DNA from: Nageia nagi
Lineage: Eukaryota; Pinophyta
Length of the DNA stretch: 64,000 nucleotides
Assembly: GCA_050084985.1 (NCBI GenBank)
Contig: JBITNC010000002.1
Span: forward strand, 24,304,001 to 24,368,000
Reading direction: 5' to 3'
The number at the start of each line of letters is the position of its first letter. The first letter of the stretch is position 1. The translations under genes and the position numbers were made by a program. Positions 1-11,100 of the stretch are shown here, piece after piece. The notes under the pieces are model-generated. The model made no database searches, was not told where the DNA came from, and saw only the letters and a list, made by a program, of their open reading frames with translations.

Positions 1-399
1 AGAGAATGCCTCATAGAGGAGGCATCGCACAGCTGAAAGCTAAGAATGCAGCCCTGGGTAGAGAACGACTTCAGGAGGCCATCGGCTAGGAGGGAGTCGA
101 ACAGGGTGCAAATTGAGACGGTTGGGCTAGGGAAGGAGTACCTGCAGTAGTCAGGAATGCGCCAGGATGGCACACGATAGTCTGAGGATAGGTCCAAGAA
201 TGGACAGGAGAGAGAGAGGCAGACCCACAACCCAGGTGTAGTTGAGTGGGTTGAACATGCCCAGACCACGAGATGATTCGAGAAGGGAGAGAGCAGTGGA
301 TCTGGGGTACAGAAAACCCATGTAAGATTGAGCCATAAGGAGCTCAGTGTGGCACCATGGAGGATCTTGGAAGAGGTAGAGTTTTTGGAATCTGTCTGG
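1..399. other. GC-richer segment, no clear gene
   Basis: This segment is clearly richer in G and C than the flanking DNA. The stretch around 96-180 resembles that around 745-840 (shared words such as gtacctgcag near a gag-acgg/gagacagc block), so the region carries a degenerate internal duplication. No reading frame with a recognisable domain was found. It may be the border of the same captured or transposed gene fragment that follows. Confidence 0.3.
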
Positions 400-720
400 A
401 GAACATTGATGAGGAAGGAGAAGGACAAACACATGCGTTTGATGGTGGAGGCTCCTCTTGCTACGGAAGCTATAAAGTTCTACAAATGCGTGTTTGGAGC
501 TGTAGAGGTAGGAGAAAGAGTAGCTGTAGAAGCAAGGGAAAAGGCTGCTATTGAAAAGGGTTGCAGTAAAGGTGAGGCTCAGAGCATAGCACGCTGCTGT
601 AGAGAGGGCCACTGCAGAGGTTCGTGAATGAGCGACCAAAGCATTAGCTGAGTCTGGCTCAAAATGGGATGAGAAGCTATCTACCGAAGGGGGCGTAAAA
701 CTGAGTGAGGGTCTGAGCCA
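400..720 (+). pseudogene. broken auxilin-like coiled-coil fragment
   Basis: The plus strand reads as charged Ala/Glu/Arg-rich peptide in two frames: around 505-555 with the words GERVAVEAREKAAIEK, and around 595-665 with AAVERATAEVRE and ALAESGSKWDEKL. The two are separated by a frameshift and interrupted by TGA and TAG. This pattern (ERxAVExAxxEAREKA repeats) is typical of the central coiled coil of plant auxilin-like J-domain proteins, which help uncoat clathrin vesicles. No J domain, start codon or splice structure is visible, so it is at best an exon fragment, possibly picked up by a transposon. A vague likeness of EAIKFYKCVFGAVEV to VOC/glyoxalase proteins is the main alternative. The family call is weak because low-complexity coiled coils look alike. 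Confidence 0.35.
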
Positions 721-1020
721 GATGCAAGAGATCCATGCACCCCAGCCTTGCATCAGAGATGGATTGCAGATGGAGACAGCTGGACCTGGGGAAGAGAGAG
801 TACCTGCAGCAGTCTGGTGAATGGTGGTAGTTTGATGCCAGGTGTGAGAGCTGTCAGGAGTTGACGTGGTAGTTGGGAACCGTCCTGACACTATAACGTT
901 GTTGGGTTTAGCGTAACTGATGAAGCAGTTAGAAACAGACCTGACAACATAATGCTTGTATGTGTTCCATTTGCTACAACCACGGTGGTGTAGTGGATGT
1001 GAGCTGGAAATACTTTTTCA

Positions 1021-1130
1021 GATGAGTGCCAGATGAATCGGACGAGCGCCAGATGAATCGGACGAGTGCCAGACGAACCGGACGAGCGCCAGACAAATCG
1101 AACGAGCGCCAGATGAACCGGACGTGCGCC
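1021..1130. repeat. 20-bp tandem array, about 5.5 copies
   Basis: Consecutive 20-base units of the form gacgagcgccagatgaatcg begin at 1021, 1041, 1061, 1081, 1101 and (partial) 1121. They differ by one to three substitutions, mostly C/T or A/G. The units are CpG-rich in an otherwise AT-rich locus. 20 is not a multiple of 3, and no frame stays informative through the array. Confidence 0.9.
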
Positions 1131-1136
1131 ATGAGT

Positions 1137-1217
1137 TATCTTTGTGAAATTATCTTATTTGAATTATTTAGATGTGATATTGAGCATTCATGAGATCTTG
1201 TTAGTATATGTTATATT
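1137..1217 (+). mobile_element. 3' end fragment of a copia-type LTR
   Basis: The segment matches the end of the solo LTR at 20571-21064: both share ttatttagatgtga, then a short variable stretch, then cattcatgagatcttg/ccttcatgagatcttgg and a tatattgttata-like end closing in ttca. Only about 80 bases remain, abutting the 20-bp array on its left. Confidence 0.5.
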
Positions 1218-1419
1218 TCAAAACCTTCAATTACCAATCCCAGATAGTAGAAAATGGAGGTGTCACCTACAAATGCATGAATTATGAGTCCTTGGAACTA
1301 AATGTTATGAATATAAGTCTGACTAATGTTAATATTTTTATTTTTAAAACAAGAAGTTCTATGAAGACATGCAAAGAAGGTACAAAGACATCAATTTCAT
1401 CCTCAAGTTAAGTCTCTCC

Positions 1420-3010
1420 CAAGGAGAAAAAATAAGCACCTTCAAAGGGTAAATCAACAAAAGCTTCTTAGGAGCTAATCAAATGCAAAACTCAAGAGGC
1501 TCTAAAAAGTAGCAAAACTAACCAATATATGAAAATTAGTAGTTTTTTGATAAAAGAGAAAAGGCTTCTAGAATATTTTGGTTCCTATCATTGACTCAGG
1601 AACATAAAGAGGAAGCATATCAATAATTCCAAAAGAGGTTCTCTAAGAAGGAAACTAGACCTACAACCCTAAGTCCTTATAGTATTATTGAAGAGCTCAA
1701 GCAAACTAATTTTAGTCTCACTATTTGATGCATTATAGAAGCCTGAGGAGATTGAGCTTCTCGAACTAGTGTTATTTATCTCAAATAAGGATGTAGATCT
1801 ATCCAATTATAACCTAGAGGTTATTACTAAGTTTTCAAAAATTGGAAAATCAAACCACTACATTTTTATATATCCCTACAAATAGAAGGCCATGTGGTAC
1901 ATAATTATTTAATCAATTTTGGAGCATTAACCACATTCATACCTAAGAATATTACCCAATGGTATTAATTTCTTTGAGATTAAACTCTTCAACCAATAAG
2001 GTAGTGCAAATAAAAAGGGGCTAATGGTTGAAGAGAAAGCCTTTTAAGATGTAGAGATAGCTCTTGGGAAGATTCTGAAGATTGGTAAGTAGAAAAAAAC
2101 CTAAGGAAATAAAGAAAATTGTGAAATTATGCAAATATTTTTTTGGGATAATATCTTGATCATATGATGATATGAAATTCTATAATATTAATGAGGTTAT
2201 CAAACATACCATAGAGCTTATGGATGATACAAGATCAGTCCAACAAAAGTATAGACCAATCAATCCTTTGATTGAAATGACTATGAAATAAGAAATGTTG
2301 AAATTTTTCAATGATGACATCATCTACCCAATTAAACATTCAATTTAGTTGGAAAATATAGTCTTGGTAAGGAAGAAAAATAGGGACATAAGGCTCTATG
2401 TGGATTTTTAATCATTGAACAAAGCATCCCTAAAGGACAACTACCCCTACCCCCGATCTTGTATATTATTTTCAATGCAAACTATTTCTCCTTAATTGAT
2501 GGATTTAGTATTATAACTAGATATGGTTAAAGTATGAATACTAGTATAAAATGATATTCACCATAAAATGGGGAACCTTTTCTTTCCAAAGGATGCCCTT
2601 CAGTATATCTAATATTGAAGCCATCTTCCAAAGAGAAATGGATCATGCATTTAGAGAATTAGTAAATAAAATTATTCTTATCTACTTGGATGATATCACA
2701 GTGTTCTCTTTCCAAATAAAATACCACCTACAACACCTCAAATAAGTGTTCCTCAAATGCCAATAGTTTGGGATTTTCTTAAATCATAAAAAGCCTATTT
2801 TTATCATCGAGGAAGCAAAGTTTTTGGGATACATCATCTCTAAGGAAGGATGGTCAATTCATCTAGATTGGGTAAGTGCTATTTCTAAGTTAAACTTGCC
2901 TTCAAATAAGAAATCTCTCCAATCATTCCTAATAAGATTCATCCAAGAATTTTTCAGAATCATAAGTTTGATCACAGAGATGCTAAAGAAAGAGACATAA
3001 TTCTAGTAGA
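1420..3010 (+). pseudogene. Ty3/gypsy pol remnant (protease and RT), plus strand
   Basis: Translated pieces in shifting frames follow gypsy order. The aspartic protease lies around 1850-1965 (FYISLQIEGHVVHN, then INFGAL where DSGA is expected, so the catalytic Asp and Ser are lost). The RT fingers lie around 2230-2420 (RPINPLIE, IIYPIKHS, RLYVDF). The RT palm lies around 2551-2745, with the intact catalytic tetrad YLDD at 2682-2693, and the connection domain around 2800-2960 (FLGYIISKEGWSI, then LPSNKKSLQSFL). Many stops and frameshifts make it dead. It belongs to the same broad clade as the minus-strand element at 3867-19778 but lies in the opposite orientation. No gag, integrase or LTR could be tied to it. 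Confidence 0.8.
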
Positions 3011-3489
3011 CTCTAGAAAGAAAAGTGGTCTTTTGTTCACTATTATATGCTAGATTAGGCTTGTCAATCACTATAATGCTATTGGATCTTGGTTATGAAT
3101 GCTAAGCTGCAAGGATCATAGCATAGATGTTTTCTTGATTGTGGATGCCATCCTTAGTGTGAGTGTGGATGCTAGTTTGAATGTAATCCACTTAGTCTCA
3201 TATGATCTAAAAGGTTTGCATTATAAGATCTATATTATCAATAAGTTCTAATTCGCATATAGCCAAGGTAAGGAGACACGTATTTATCTTTTTCAATATA
3301 TTTTTCAATACAATAAGTTGTTGATATGATCCATTAGTTTAAGTATTTTCTTTTACAAATCTCATATCTATCAAGTACTTTATATTACTATTATTATTAT
3401 TATTGCTTCATTATTTATTATTCAATGTATTATTTATCATTGAATGTGAGTTTTTAACTTAGTCTCCACTTAGTATTATCTTAGGGGTG
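3011..3489. other. intergenic, short TTA microsatellite
   Basis: No coding potential was recognised. A (TTA)n run with interruptions lies near 3388-3405. The stretch separates the gypsy remnant from the copia remnant. Confidence 0.5.
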
Positions 3490-3868
3490 AATAAAAACAT
3501 TCAATAATGTTCTTGCTTGATATTATATATCTCAACAATCAAGCACTCATAGTTCATGTTATATATGTTACCACTCTTTAGTATCAATGATATGGACACA
3601 TGAATCCTAACTACTTGGTCACCTTGAAGAAAAGTAATATGGTATATGATCTTCCATCTTTTGCATATCCTACTATTATTTATTATACTTATATAGAAAG
3701 AAAATAATACAAAACTCCATCTAAGACTAGCATACATGGTGCTACAATACATCTTGATGTGATTTATTCTAATATATGCAAACCCATAAAGGCTAACCAT
3801 AATGGCCTTAGATATTTACTTTTTTTATGAATAATTTAGAAAGATGTGGATTTATTACTTAAATACAA
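3490..3868 (+). pseudogene. Ty1/copia GAG-pre-integrase and integrase N-terminus (split element, left part)
   Basis: Around 3586-3660 the plus strand reads HMNPNYLVTLKKSNMVYDLP, matching the GAG-pre-integrase zinc region of plant copia elements (H-N-L-KK-MVxGLP). It is followed by TIIYYTYIERK and, around 3735-3868, by integrase-start words (SNICKPIKANHNGL, RYLLFLW, then KMWIYYLNTKD in a shifted frame). The reading stops abruptly at the border of the gypsy insertion and resumes at 19779 with the next part of the same integrase core. Stops and frameshifts are present. Confidence 0.75.
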
Positions 3869-5403
3869 AGGATGACCATTATTCCAACTAGGAAAATCAA
3901 CTAGCTGAGCCCTACTTGAAGTATTGGTATCAAGTGAAGGATCTTCTAGGGTTGAATCAAATACAATCAATAGTGGGATTTCCCTTAAAGGAACTACAAG
4001 GGATACAACCTATAAACTCTTTCACCTAGTCCTCTTGTGAAGAACTGATAGCTCTTAAAACCTAGGCTTTCTAAAGGAATTTTTGGTAATACTTCTAGTA
4101 AGTCTACATTTTTTAGGTGCTAGGGTTCGAAATACTAACTAGTTGATAGCAAAGTTACCAATAAGTTCAAAAGAACTTTATAATATTTTAAGAATCTAAT
4201 TGATAGCACACCATACATGGCTATCTTATCTATTTACACTCACTAAATATGGAATTTTAGTTCAAGTCCCATCGAGCATGCCAAATATGGAAGTTTCTAC
4301 TATTGATTGGTATAATGTAACCTCAAAGGGTTTGGTTTGATCAAGTTCTCCATTTCTTGCAATAGCAGGTTCCTTGAAAGACCAAAAGGTGGTGGGAATG
4401 TGCTCATGTTGGTTTTCTTTTCAATATCTAGGGTATAGGTGGTTCCTATCTATTGTAAATGTTTAAAGTAATAGGAAAGAGATAAAAAGTAGAGAATTAC
4501 TGGAAAGAGATGAACACATTAAACTAAAACTTAAACAAGAACTACAAAGCTTGGGCATTGTAGCATAGGTAGCAATCTATAGCCAAGGTTAAGAATAGCA
4601 AACTACCTTACCCTTGGCATCTTGCAATCATAATACATATCCATAACATAACACAACATTCCATACATAATATTCATAGAAACAATAAATAGCCACTTGT
4701 TTCAAAAGGGAAAAGCATTATCTATTTGCATTATCATGTATGAAAACACCTTATAGACTTGGGCAAATTTGCTAGAATGTTTGACCTCATTGATTTCTAA
4801 CAGTACACCATTTATACATTTACATGCCTTGTTGGGTTATTGTCTACCATAAATATATATAATTGCTCATCTTAGTTAAAAATAGAGAAGAAAACTATTT
4901 ATAATAAATATTACAATTATGTTAGATTACACAGTGAATAAGTACCAACAGCATAAATAAGAATTTGCAATTTCTAAACAGTTGTATCCACTAAGCTGTA
5001 ATCTTTCTAACATGTCATTGACTTCTTTTTTGGTCTTGTAGTTGATTGAAGATGGTACTATAGCTGATTAAAGAAGTACTCATCTATAATTTTATAAGTA
5101 CGATCTAGTACTATGTTCTATCGATAGTCTTCTACTTCTTTGCAACCATTATTGATCCATATTGTAGTTCTAATTGAATAGATTAATGGGGGTGGTGAAT
5201 AACATATCAAGTTAGTTTGAGAAGAAAATACCATTGTTATGTGGAATTGATTTGAAGTTGACACATTAACAGGGCCCTAGGGGTCTAACACTTAAGATCA
5301 AGTGGACCTGAGTGTTACTTTTTACCCATTACTCTCACCTTAGTCTAGCAGTTTCTATTTCTTTTCTTCAAGCTCTGTTGATGATCTAGCTCTCCTTAGT
5401 ACC

Positions 5404-5765
5404 CATTAATTTTATCCACAAGTTCTAACATCATTGCTCAAAATTGGTGGGCTCTATTTGGTATCTTCATGAATTATCACCTACCATTACTTATTCTAAT
5501 ACTCATTGATTTTAGCTAATAATGATGATATCACTATTGAAAATTCATAGACTCTATTTGGTATCTTCATGAATCATCACCCCCCATTACTTATTCTAGG
5601 ACACATTGATTTTAGCCAAAAATGATGATATCATTATGAAAATCAATGGGCTTTATTTGGTATCTTCATGAATCATCACCTACCATTACTTATTTTGGGA
5701 CTCACTAATTTTAGCCAAAAATGATGATGTCACTATTGAAAATTTATGGGCTCTATTTACTTCTA
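5404..5765. repeat. 100-bp tandem array in left arm (about 4 units)
   Basis: Units begin at about 5404, 5504, 5604 and 5704 with attgattttagccaaaaatg-type starts, and contain tatttggtatcttcatgaat and catcacc-taccattactta. The period is 100 bases with 10-15% divergence. The equivalent array in the right arm has five units. Confidence 0.85.
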
Positions 5766-5810
5766 GGTATCTCTCATTGATTATTTGGACATAACTTGGG
5801 CCCACTTTTA

Positions 5811-5962
5811 CAACAACTCTTGGATACTGTATTTACAACAACTCCCAAACACTGTATTTACAACATCTCCTAACCACTATATTTACCACAACTTCTAGAT
5901 ATTGTATTTTCAACGACTCCTAGACATTATATTTATAATAACTCCTGAACATTGTATTTAAA
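5811..5962. repeat. 25-bp tandem array in left arm (about 6 units)
   Basis: Repeats of the type acaactcctgaacattgtat followed by ttac run consecutively for six copies with 10-20% divergence. The array lies just inside the 100-bp array of the LTR and is matched by 19258-19411 in the other arm. Confidence 0.8.
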
Positions 5963-6317
5963 CTTTTCGCTTCCTATACAATACTACCTAGATGTGATAC
6001 ATTTTCCCTTGAACATGACTCTTCTATACATATAGTTCCTAGCCCTTTTGACTACTAACATGACTTAAGATTTATTCCTGGGAGTTATTGCAACACCTGC
6101 TAGATTTTGACTAGAAATTTATAAGCCAAAATATCAAATACCAATACTTATATATACACTAGCTGAAGGTTTATAACACCTAAAATTCTTTAAACTTAAG
6201 ACTAATAGAAGACTCAAATTATATGTGAAAGGAAAGGAAGTTGGAATAAAAAGAATGAAAGAATAAAAGAATGATAATGTGTTACCCCAACTCAAAGAGT
6301 AATTCTAAAAAAATACA

Positions 6318-7640
6318 ATCTTCTAGTCACTCTAAGGGTCTGTGTCTACTAGAGAATAGAACCCACTATTTTCTACCTTCAATTGCCTATTCAAATGTAG
6401 ATTTCATAGGAGTCTCAAGTGATGGAATCAGTTATGCTAGGAGTAATGGGTGCATATTCTTATTTAAATCCTTAAGGTGTTGATAGTCAACTTATGACAA
6501 AATAGGGGATACTTGAATCTTCATAGTATCTACTATGAAACCTGTTAGAACATTCTCTAGCCTCCTCGTGTGTAGGAACCTTGTAATTACTTCTTAGGTG
6601 AGATCATTTATTTGTTGTAAGTCTAAGATTTACTTCTTAAAAAAATATTGTTCTAGGAATTAAATGGTATTATCTACCCATTTGGCAACACTACCCTGTA
6701 CATTTTGTTCCTCCCATAATTTGGGAACTTTCATTTTAATCAAGGAATTAAATAATTTATTAATAAAGTTGAGTTTTATTGTGAGTTGATGTTTACCAAT
6801 GTTCATATTGAACACCAAATTTTAGAGTTCACATATATTTAGGATCCTTCTCAAATATGATTATCTTGGTCTAAGAGTAATGATAGTTATATCTTTCTCA
6901 ATTAAGACTCTCAACCAGCTCTACATTGTTTTAATAACTGACCTTAGTATATCTAGAGCCAACTAATGGAGAGTGGTCTGCATGTTGAAATATTTGATGG
7001 TTTGTAGTGTCTAATATTTTAACAAATACATGTGTGATAAAGTCAACATCCTATCTTTGACTTTCTCCATTAGAGATTTTCTAAAACCCTTTGAGTTATC
7101 ATTAGATATACTTTGTTAGCTACTATAACAATTTGTAATTTAGCCTCAACCTACTTGACCTTTTGTCCATCTATAATTGTAAACTAAGCTTTAACATCTT
7201 ATATGGTTTGATTTGCATTATCTAGCTTAGCCTTTATTTCTATCAAGCCCTTCTTGAATTCTAAATTTTGCTTATCAAGATTTATAAGTAGGTCTTTGTT
7301 TTTATTCTACAGCTCAGCTATTGTTTTATTTTTAAGTAGTCTTTTTTATATTGATTTATTTTCTTATTTAATCTATCTTAATCTCCATTACTTGAATACT
7401 TTAACCAACCACCATTAAAGTATTTACAAGGAATTTGGATTGGTCAATTATCAAAACACTCTACATACTTACATCAATGATAGTCGTGGAAGTAGTATCC
7501 AATTATCCTTCTTTGAAATACATATGTGTTATCTTAATATCTCTCATTTCTATTACCTTACTCAAAATTCTTGAGTATTGCTCAGGGAATGTAGACACTC
7601 AAAATAAACCCTACATCTAGTTTAACAACATATAAATAAA
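6318..7640 (-). pseudogene. decayed charged/coiled-coil ORF of the gypsy element
   Basis: Between the 3' arm and the central region, the minus strand around 7290-7020 reads a Lys/Glu-rich helix-like peptide (DKQNLEFKKGLIEIKAKLDN, then VEAKLQIVIVANKVYL) with stops. Neighbouring frames give only fragments. It probably belongs to the extra ORF region that large plant gypsy elements carry after integrase. Function is unknown, and no structural or envelope motif is visible. Confidence 0.4.
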
Positions 7641-8659
7641 TAAAATAAGTATCTTTTTAACATATATCATACTAAACTAATCATAACTATTTATACAAGC
7701 CTCAAACAAGCTTGAAAACCATATTATTGGATAGCTCTCATCAAGTACATGCAAAACAAGTGGTCACATGACCCCTTTTTGATAAAAAATGGCTATTTGG
7801 TGATCATGTTAATATTGTTATAAAAATTGAAAACCATTCACCAGCGACCCAAAACAAACACCGACATTTTGGGATGATCATCGATGTCCATCTAGCAATC
7901 ACTGATGACTCTGTAACAGCTGAATAGAAACCAAAACAGTGAGAGAAAGTTGAAACATTTCATTCTTCCAAGATGATGTGGATAGAGGGGGTCAGTTATG
8001 ACCTACGGGGGCTTTTCACTTCCCCTTACCAGCCTTGGAACATCTCACCTAAAATCTATAAATACAAGCCAATACAAAGCAATAGAGAACCAACCCCACC
8101 CAATTTTTGAAGTAGGGTAATGCTACCAAAATCTTGTGAGCTCATACCTTTTATTGTTTTATGCTAGCTTTAATTTAATACATGTCATACATAGATGCTT
8201 TGATGTTATTGTCTTTTGCATGTGTGTAGGATTTACAGGTTGTTCATATCAAGGAGAGAAGCAAGCAAATCAAAAACAATGGAGATCTAATACTCTTATT
8301 TTGGCAAATGGCATTTTTAAAAGTCCCTTCCAAGGGCAAATTGTAGTTTGAGCTGAAAATCAATATCAATTTACAATTACAACGTTTCAATCTATTTTAC
8401 ATAATTTGAGGTTTAGTGAAAATCTAAGAATAATTGTATTTTATGTTATTCTACATTCCAGCTCTATTTTCACTATAACAGGGAGCATAGGAGGTTTATT
8501 AACAAAAGTTACCCAATTAATGGGTTCTATAATTTGCGTAGAAAAAATTGATTTAATCTCCTCCTAGGAGGTTGTAGGAATTAAAGAATGAGGAGGAGTA
8601 TTTACACCTGAGGTGAATTATATGACTTATTGAGTGGATTTTGATTATTTTAGAGGTGT
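7641..8659. other. non-coding stretch with a plus-strand promoter-like core
   Basis: The stretch interrupts the minus-strand ORF debris. It is GC-richer around 7840-8100 and includes ctataaata at about 8056-8064, preceded by a pyrimidine/GC-rich block. This resembles the U3/R core of an LTR in plus orientation, so a small inserted LTR fragment is possible. No second copy was found in the window to prove it. Confidence 0.3.
8056..8064 (+). promoter_or_regulatory. TATA-box-like sequence
   Basis: The word ctataaata lies on the plus strand within a local GC-rich block and is followed by an A-rich leader. It may be the promoter of an unrecognised LTR. No transcript evidence is available. Confidence 0.3.
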
Positions 8660-11100
8660 AGAATCTTGAATTTCTATTTTTTTTCTACTTCCTCCATAAC
8701 CTTATCTTCATCATTAGCCTTGTCCATTAGATCAAAGTCTCTTTTCTTCATAGATTCATTATCATCATCATCACCTGGTCCACCTCCTAGTGCAGCTTTT
8801 GCAGATCTTCCTACTTCAAGTGCATTTCCCCCACCTTATTAAATTTCCATGTGTTCTTTTTTCAAGGCTTCTTCTTTTTGCAAGACTTCCTCTTTTTTGG
8901 GTACTTCCTCCTGAGTAGCAGTATCTATGTTTTGAGGCTCTTGTAATTCCTCTACATCAAAGATTTCTACCTCCTTTGTCATAAGTTTTGACATCTCTTA
9001 TATGATTTTGGGAGGTGGAGGTGCAATCCTTTATGATTTGGGCTATGTAGTGTAGAGTTTCTTTACTGGTATTTCCTCTTTTTTCCAAAGTTTGTTATTT
9101 TTTAGCAAGGGTTTGAATTCTTCTTCTCTTTTTTGAAGATGAATCCTAGGAAGTAGTAGCAGTATCTGAGGGGTTTTGTTATCCCTTCTTGGTAGGCTCT
9201 TCTAAGTTAGATGGTTGTCCAACCTCTATCTGTCTCACTCTTATAACTATTTTTCCTTGAAAATTATGGGGAAGAGGCTAGCCCAACTCTAGTAAGGGGT
9301 ATTTAGAATACTTTGAATTCAAAAACTTATCATATTTGAATTTCTCAAATAATTCATTCTCAATATGATGGATCTTTGTTATGTGTTCAAATCTAAACTT
9401 TATGAAATAATAAACTTTATTGGGGCCCCAACATAAATATGTTAGCTAGGTGAGGACATCTGGGTCAAGGGTAAAATATTACCACTTATTTTCTCAACTC
9501 ATATTTCTTTATCCCCTCAAGGGTCACCCATGCCTTGTTTAGGGGTGTAAATTCCCATTCACGGTACATTTTTTCTTCTTGATTATTTTTATTTACAAAT
9601 ATTCTACATGAGATCTATACTCATGGGCAAAGACTAGGTGCTTCTTGCTTGACCTTATTATTTTTATCATCTCCCCTGAAGGGTCATACATATAAGGAAG
9701 GGGCTTCTACCATATCCAGGTTGAAATCTTGTAAAAACTTTTGCTATACTATCTTTACAACCTACTTCTAAAAGAGTAAAATTTTTAGTAGAAATCGGTA
9801 TATCTACAATAGATTTAAAACTATCCTTGGACCCATCCTTGGTCTCTATGGCACATATTTTCCTACCCATCTCTATGGAATATAGCTAAGAAGTTACATA
9901 CTTTGGCAATAAAAAGGGTTTTTTAAAATACCCATACCTCATAATCATGATGTGATCTTTGAGAAAATACGAGTCATCAACCTTATTTCCTCCCTATAGC
10001 TCTCGAATAGTGCTCTTATGTAGTCTACTAGGGAGCCTTCCTATCAAAATTTGCACTATTATTGCATAGAATTTATCCATGAACTTGTAATATGATCCAT
10101 GCAACTTGCTCAAGACTAGAAACCTCAAATCAATCGATACATGTCTAGTACTTGGGTTTATTGATTGAATTGGTGGTCTTGTCTTCACAAGTTTATCAAG
10201 GTTTTGATGGGAAAGGAGCTACCAAAGATATCAAGAGTGTCTAAAGTCTAATTTTTTAATTTTGAAAAGACAGATTTTTATCTCATTATAAATAAAGGTT
10301 GAGAAATCATAACAAATGTGTGCCTCTATGATATTGTAATCCATACACACCATGGCTTCATTTGCTTCTATTTGGGGTTTCTTCTCTAAAATAACCACCA
10401 ATGTCTGCAACACCTCTCTATCCCTCTTCTTTTGAAATAAAGCAATTTCATACCTTGGCCATAGTTGTGTGGTTCTATTTCCCTAATATCTTTAATCAAT
10501 CTAGTTAATCATTTCATCTTCATTTTTATAGAAATCACCTTTCTCTCTTTTTAAATCTATCTATTTCTTCACATGAAAAGTTAAATCAGCTTAGATAGCA
10601 AATGCTTGAAGAATATAATCAAGGGAGTAGCTAAGTATTACTTCAAATTTTAGCTCTAACTCTTCTCCCTGCTCTTGATTCTTAAACATTTCTATTTCAT
10701 AACCTTATTGATTATGCCTATGTTCCATCAAATACGATAGCTTAAGGTAGGTGAATGATTCATAGGGCACATAATAAGTTAGGCCCTGGTCAATCATGAT
10801 GTCTCTCTTTGAGTGTGCTAAAGCTTTCCCTTTTTTGGAAACTTTGAGACTCATATGTTTTAGAAGGATAAAATTGGGGTCGAACCTCCATGTATCAATG
10901 TGGTTCATCAGCCCCATCTCAATCTAGTTCACCCCCAGAGCATTCTCGAGGTATTCCTCTTGAATGGCAATCAGGTTAGCAACCACTTATTCTAATTCAA
11001 CTATATTTTATGGTTTGGAATTTATCATGGTATTAGCACTCTTTTTAGATCCTTTGGTTTGCATTTGGGACTTGGAATCCGCACTCTGTAAGGTCCTTTA
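8660..11100 (-). pseudogene. extra ORF region downstream of integrase in the gypsy element
   Basis: On the minus strand, several open pieces line up in order: 10917-10705 (MGLMNHIDTWRFDPNF and following), 10413-10231, 10188-9994 (a block with STRHVSIDLRFLVLSKL, then FYAIIVQILIGRLP) and 9870-9667. An acidic, Lys/Glu-rich tail follows around 8830-8680 (GPGDDDDNESMKKRD). They are broken by stops. I know such long conserved but unassigned ORFs from large conifer gypsy elements, but cannot name a fold. Position after integrase and before the 3' arm is where plant Tat/Athila elements carry extra ORFs. No signal peptide or transmembrane helix typical of an env protein is visible in these pieces. Confidence 0.55.

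Larger units (their letters stand above)
3867..6317 (-). mobile_element. left repeat arm of the nested gypsy element (LTR plus leader and gag start)
   Basis: About 2.45 kb is directly repeated at 17261-19778, by eye roughly 80-85% identical with small indels. In element sense (minus) it begins TGTATT at 6317. It ends at 3867 inside sequence that also encodes the first gag residues in the right arm (SSRAQLVDFPSWNNGHPL here). A PBS-like word ttggtaac lies near 4155-4161. If the LTR ends there, then 3867-4161 is leader and gag start of a second copy; otherwise the LTR itself overlaps gag. It is flanked by the short direct repeat aatacaaa (3862-3869 and 19773-19780). Confidence 0.7.

Noticed and set aside
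418-525. Likeness of EAIKFYKCVFGAVEV to VOC/glyoxalase-like proteins
   Set aside because: It covers only one short helix, and the following sequence fits a repeated coiled coil of auxilin-like type better; no metal-binding or second-module residues follow.
151-891. 246-codon open frame on the minus strand in the GC-rich left end
   Set aside because: The product is Ser/Leu-rich without any motif and lies antisense to Ala/Glu/Arg-rich coding debris, which by codon complementarity tends to leave the opposite strand open.
5404-5765. Regularly spaced 100-bp repeats considered as a CRISPR-like or satellite array
   Set aside because: The whole unit is repeated without unique spacers and it lies within a plant LTR; CRISPR is excluded. 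It is not long enough to call a satellite.
8136-8351. Short plus-strand frame with Cys-rich middle
   Set aside because: Starts in non-coding promoter-like sequence, has no homologous domain, and codon use is that of random AT-rich DNA.
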